A stretch of DNA of 64,000 bases. Source: JANYGA01 sp031420415. Lineage in GTDB: Bacteria; Vulcanimicrobiota; Vulcanimicrobiia; Vulcanimicrobiales; Vulcanimicrobiaceae. Position numbers and translations under genes: made by a program. A model generated the notes under the pieces. It saw only the letters and a program-made list of their open reading frames with translations. It was not told the DNA's origin and did not search any database. Shown one piece after another: positions 60,878 to 64,000 of this stretch. Position 1 is the first letter of the stretch. Every line of letters starts with the position of its first letter. Where the stretch lies: the NCBI GenBank assembly GCA_031420415.1, contig JANOMT010000020.1, forward strand, positions 1-64,000, written 5' to 3'.

Positions 60878-61021
60878 TTCGGTCATGAACGAACGTCACG
60901 AGCGGTGGCGTCTCGAATCGAGAAAGATCGGCAGCGATGCCGGTCTTTTTTTCACGTCGAGTTCGAACGAAGGTTGTCCCATCACGTCGGTGCGAACGAA
61001 CCCAAGATGATGCCGTAAAGC

Positions 61022-61435
61022 ATGCCTGGCGAGCCGCTATTTACGGAGCGACTTCGTCTCGAGTACGTAGACGTTTCGCATGCCCACGCGCTTCTCGCGT
61101 ATGTTGCTCGGAACCACGAGCACGTACGCCCGTGGATGCCGACCCATCAGCCCGAGACGACGATATCGTCGGATCGATCGACCTGCTCTCGATTCTTCGC
61201 GGCATTTTGCAATCGGCGATGCTCGGCTATTCGGTCGATGCGACCCGCGAGGGGCGAGGGTACGCGACGGAAGGCGCGCTGGCTGTCGTGCGTTTCGCCT
61301 TCGACGAACGGTCGCGTTGTTCGAAAGATCGGATTTGTCGTCGGAAGATCTGCGCGCGATTATCTCTTTCTCAACGATGCCTGGCACGACGGCATTCTCG
61401 TTTCGCTGACGAACGCGCGTAGGCGACCGGCGTAA
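61022..61435 (+). pseudogene. Broken GNAT acetyltransferase (RimJ/RimL type)
   Basis: Pieces of a RimJ/RimL-like N-acetyltransferase lie in two frames. The first part, FTERLRLEYVDVSHAHALLAY, is in the frame of 61022. The acetyl-CoA region, GYSVDATREGRGYATEGALA, follows one frame off (about 61200-61310). The C-terminal part, RDYLFLNDAWHDGILVSL, is back in the first frame. Sequence between the A-motif and the C-terminal part is missing. At least two frameshifts and a deletion show it is not functional. Confidence 0.8.
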
Positions 61436-61456
61436 AGGGTGGCAATCGCGGGGAAG

Positions 61457-62071
61457 CTATGACGTCGGCTCGCCGAGCTCTGCGAGACGGGCTTCGAGCC
61501 GAAAGAGACGGTCGCGCAACGGTCGCGTAAGCGCGTCGATCTCCGGAAGCGTGTAGCGCTGTGGGATGTGCTGAGCGCAATTCCAATCGAATGCGACGAT
61601 GTCGAAGGTAACGAGGCGTTCGATCGTTGCCGGATAGCCGGGCATCGCGAGCCGTTCGCGTAACTCGGGATCGCCGCCAGCATCTCGGGCGTGCATGCGC
61701 GCGAAGAGTTTGAGTCGCTCTTTCTTTGCGTAATCTATGATGAAGAGTGAGACGCGATCGTCTTTGCGGGAATTGCCGACGGTAACGAATTGTCGATTTC
61801 CGCGAAAGTCCGCGAAGGCGAGCCTCGTTGCGTCGAGGACTTTGAGAAAGCCCGGCGGCCCACCGCGAAACTGTACGTAGGGCCAGCCCTCGCTCGTCGC
61901 GGTTGCCAGGTAGAAGCCGTCGACGGATTCGACGAAAGCTCGCTCGTCGGGCCCGAAGCCGAGCGGCACGGGTCGCGCAGCGGCGGCGCGTGCGTAGCGG
62001 TCGCGGCTGCCATCCTCGGATTGCGCCTCGCGGACACTCGGTCCGAAGGCAATATCATAGTAACGCTCCAT
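61457..62071 (-). CDS. Pyridoxamine 5'-phosphate oxidase-family protein
   Basis: A 204-residue FMN-binding split-barrel protein: FYLATATSEGWPYVQFRGGPPGFLK, with the flavin/PLP-binding strands DRVSLFIIDYAKK and ERLVTFDIVAFDWNC. The barrel starts near residue 40. It could be a flavin-dependent oxidoreductase of the PNPOx/HugZ group; substrate unknown. ATG at 62071 is preferred because upstream in-frame residues look random. Confidence 0.85.
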   Translation of the reverse strand: MERYYDIAFGPSVREAQSEDGSRDRYARAAAARPVPLGFGPDERAFVESVDGFYLATATSEGWPYVQFRGGPPGFLKVLDATRLAFADFRGNRQFVTVGNSRKDDRVSLFIIDYAKKERLKLFARMHARDAGGDPELRERLAMPGYPATIERLVTFDIVAFDWNCAQHIPQRYTLPEIDALTRPLRDRLFRLEARLAELGEPTS

Positions 62072-62157
62072 GCTCACTTGAACACGGCTGCGGTTGCACC
62101 GCGAGTCGGACACGTTTCGACGCGGAGATCGTGGCCGCGGTCGATAACGTCGTTACG

Positions 62158-62349
62158 GTGCCGTATCTTCAAATCGATCTTCCGAACAGCTATGCGGCCG
62201 AAGTGAAGGCCACGTTCGGTAGCGAACTCGCAGCGCTCTACGCACGAGCGATGGAGACGCAGCCGCACGTCCCGAGCATCGCGTTTCGCGAACTCGGTTC
62301 CTGCAATCTCGTCCGCTTGCAAGACGGCGCGCCCGACGAGCGACGTTAG
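62158..62349 (+). CDS. Tautomerase-family protein, short
   Basis: A 63-residue protein starting at GTG with Pro as residue 2 (PYLQIDLP), the catalytic N-terminal Pro of the tautomerase superfamily after Met removal, and continuing to the conserved IAFRELGS. Most members of this PYLQ-type subgroup run to about 110-130 residues; this one stops after QDGAPDERR, so the second half is missing. It may be a truncated or decayed gene. Confidence 0.65.
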   Translation: MPYLQIDLPNSYAAEVKATFGSELAALYARAMETQPHVPSIAFRELGSCNLVRLQDGAPDERR

Positions 62350-62421
62350 CACCGATGCGCCGGTACGTCTCCCGCACCGGCGCTCCCGGAAATGGCCCGC
62401 CCGTGAACGAATACTACGGCG

Positions 62422-63069
62422 GTGCGATTACGTGTAGGCCTCACGGGTGGGATCGGTTCCGGAAAATCTGAGGTCGCGAAGATCTTCGGCGTTTTGGGAG
62501 CACTCGTGATCGATGCCGACGCCCTCGCGCGGGAAGCCGTCGCTCCCGGGAGCGATGGCCTCGCGCGCATCGCGCGCCGCTTCCCGACCGTCGTTGCGCG
62601 TAACGGATCGCTCGATCGTGAAGCACTGGCGGCCATCGTGTTCGCGGATCGGAGCGCTCGCGATGATCTGGGCGCGATCGTCCATCCCGAGGTCCGCCGC
62701 CTCGGCGCGGAGCGCGAGGCGGCGGCAGAAGCGGAGCGCATCGTCATTCACGACGTGCCGTTACTCTTCGAAGGCGGCTTCTATCGGACGTGCGATGCCA
62801 ACGTGCTCGTCGTTGCCGACGAAGAAACGCGCATGGGCCGCGTCGTCGCGCGAAGCGGTATCTCACCCGAGGACGTGCGCCGGCGGATGGCGGCGCAAAT
62901 CGATCCCGATCGCGCACGCGAGCTCGCCGACTACACGATCGATAACGACGGTACGATCGACGCGCTCGTCGATAGCGTGCGCGACGTCTACGACGATCTT
63001 TGCGAACGTTCTCCGTCTATTTCACAACCTCGTCGCGTAAAAACGCCGAGCGCGATCGATCGTCGCTGA
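62422..63069 (+). CDS. coaE: Dephospho-CoA kinase
   Basis: A 215-residue P-loop kinase that makes CoA from dephospho-CoA. The Walker motif GLTGGIGSGKSEVA is at residues 6-19, followed by DADALAREAV and HDVPLLFE, all family hallmarks. The start is GTG at 62422. It overlaps the convergent sensor gene by 53 bases. Linkage with polA, mutM and rpsA is common. Confidence 0.96.
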   Translation: MRLRVGLTGGIGSGKSEVAKIFGVLGALVIDADALAREAVAPGSDGLARIARRFPTVVARNGSLDREALAAIVFADRSARDDLGAIVHPEVRRLGAEREAAAEAERIVIHDVPLLFEGGFYRTCDANVLVVADEETRMGRVVARSGISPEDVRRRMAAQIDPDRARELADYTIDNDGTIDALVDSVRDVYDDLCERSPSISQPRRVKTPSAIDRR

Positions 63070-64000
63070 TCCCGGGTCCGGTTGCGAGCGTCACTTTCGA
63101 TCGCTGCACCGATGCGAGCTGGTCGCGAAAGCGCCCGATCTCATCGAGCTCGGCGCGTAGCTCGACGTTCATCACCACGACGGAGAGAAACGCGTCGCCA
63201 TCGAGATTTTGTATGGTTCGCAAATCCGCAACACGTTGTTCGAACGATGCAGCGAGCTTGGCGATAAAGTCGAAACGGATCGACTCGGCGGCGAGCCGGA
63301 CCGACGTGATCGATTCGGTAAGCGATGCGAGGCGCTCGTGCAAGAGATCGACGCGGCCCCTCGATGCGAGCGCGAAGTCCTCGGCGCGCAGTGCCATGTT
63401 CATCCTTCGCAGGCCGGCTTCGGCTCGTGTCATGAACGTTGCGAGGTCGCCGGAGGTCGTGTGCATCGTGAGCTTGATAAGGGCGTTCTGCCGTTCGAGA
63501 GAACGTTCCGAGCGCACGAGATCGCGTTTGAGGCGGATGCGATCGGTTACGTCGGTGACCGATACGAAGACTTCCTCGATATCGGTCCCTTCGCGTACGC
63601 GTCGGAAGTCGAAACTGATAAAGCGAGATTCGATCGTGCCGTCTGCGCGCCGCTTCGCGAGCTCGATTTCAGAGAGCACGTTCGTGCTTTCAATCGTTTC
63701 GTCGGAGACATCACTCTGGAAGATCGATGCTAAAAAGGGCTCGCTGTCGCGAATCGTACGTTCGACGACGAGCGGTCGGAGCAGATCGCCGAGCGTCCGT
63801 CCTGCGATATCTTCGGTATTGAACATATTGACGAGTTCGTTCGAATATGGGCGTTTGACAATACCGCGCTCGTCGAGCATGAGCATCCCCTGGCCAACGG
63901 TCTGGAGCATGATCTCACTTCCCGCCTGCGAATCCGTAAGCCGCAGCGTGTTCTTCGCGAGATCTCCGACCATCCGTTCGAGCATCGCTCCGAATCGTTT
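63017..64000 (-). CDS. PAS-domain sensor protein (partial, runs off the window)
   Basis: The frame is open to the window edge, so the N-terminus is missing; 327 residues are seen. A PAS domain lies at about 30-155 of the visible part (GMLMLDERGIVKRPYSNEL, FVSVTDVTDRIRL), followed by a helical region with LTMHTTSGDLATFM that may be an Hpt-like or histidine-containing helix, and a further helical tail. No HATPase motif is seen. It is probably part of a two-component or chemotaxis-like system encoded beyond the window. Confidence 0.75.
   Translation of the reverse strand, partial: KRFGAMLERMVGDLAKNTLRLTDSQAGSEIMLQTVGQGMLMLDERGIVKRPYSNELVNMFNTEDIAGRTLGDLLRPLVVERTIRDSEPFLASIFQSDVSDETIESTNVLSEIELAKRRADGTIESRFISFDFRRVREGTDIEEVFVSVTDVTDRIRLKRDLVRSERSLERQNALIKLTMHTTSGDLATFMTRAEAGLRRMNMALRAEDFALASRGRVDLLHERLASLTESITSVRLAAESIRFDFIAKLAASFEQRVADLRTIQNLDGDAFLSVVVMNVELRAELDEIGRFRDQLASVQRSKVTLATGPGISDDRSRSAFLRDEVVK

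Noticed and set aside
59870..60886. 338-codon minus-strand frame antisense to rpsA
   Set aside because: Shadow of four clear S1 domains on the plus strand.
60886..61010. 41-codon frame after rpsA
   Set aside because: No ribosome-binding site or family likeness; probably chance.

Overview
The window is a high-GC (roughly 60-65% by eye), densely packed bacterial chromosome segment with one tRNA gene, no rRNA, no CRISPR array and no recognisable transposase or prophage. About 59 protein-coding genes are supported, plus two pseudogenes or gene remnants. The gene set points to a free-living aerobic chemoheterotroph: a lipoyl-containing fused 2-oxoglutarate dehydrogenase E2-E1, a split transhydrogenase (pntA1/pntA2/pntB), a cytochrome P450, NHEJ repair, and many secreted or membrane-anchored peptidases. 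Codon use, GATCG-rich sequence and gene content suggest an under-cultured lineage (Candidatus Eremiobacterota or a similar high-GC phylum is my guess), but nothing here fixes the taxonomy.

Layout. 1-370: tail of an HNH endonuclease in lower-GC sequence. 368-6811: histidine phosphatase and serA (minus), divergent from three overlapping GT-C-type membrane glycosyltransferase-like genes. 6915-10663: small membrane protein, then an NHEJ operon with LigD split into PE-ligase and polymerase genes followed by Ku. 10676-13588: MFS and EamA transporters and an SDR. 13628-14147: tRNA-Leu(CAG), bidirectional terminator and a cupredoxin. 14290-18828: fused 2-oxoglutarate dehydrogenase and a VOC protein. 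18870-25620: a minus-strand operon of tricorn-like protease, ABM monooxygenase, S9A oligopeptidase and DUF900 hydrolase. 25675-29723: MetE-like protein, class III cyclase/AAA/TPR regulator and a small protein. 29720-35755: a minus-strand run of Lrp, 3,5-diaminohexanoate dehydrogenase, lysine 2,3-aminomutase, a PanE-like reductase, a kamA 3'-end remnant, DUF5069 and an S53 peptidase. 35967-39843: peptide-binding lipoprotein, ALDH and aldo/keto reductase. 39869-45350: S9 peptidase, pnt operon, DUF4267. 45398-50596: DUF2256, a DUF4760-like protein, P450, cNMP-binding protein, FAH, NAD(P)-binding protein, two small zinc-ribbon proteins, nitroreductase. 50659-63069: lipoprotein, truncated alpha-2-macroglobulin-like protein, then a polA-mutM-rpsA-coaE housekeeping cluster interrupted by DUF192, a triple-SIMPL protein, a GNAT pseudogene, a PNPOx-like protein and a short tautomerase. 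63017-64000: edge-truncated PAS sensor.

No stretch over 300 bases lacks a gene; the longest spacers are those around 200-367, 35756-35966 and 60878-61021. Genes are commonly coupled by 4-base stop/start overlaps (ATGA, GTGA, TTGA), a habit that helps choose starts and supports two non-canonical ones proposed here (CTG for the S53 peptidase by overlap; ATC for ribosomal protein S1 by Shine-Dalgarno spacing). The items most worth following up are the partial lysine-fermentation cluster with its in-frame kamA remnant, the lipoyl-bearing OGDH fusion, the protease operon, and the unusual start codons.
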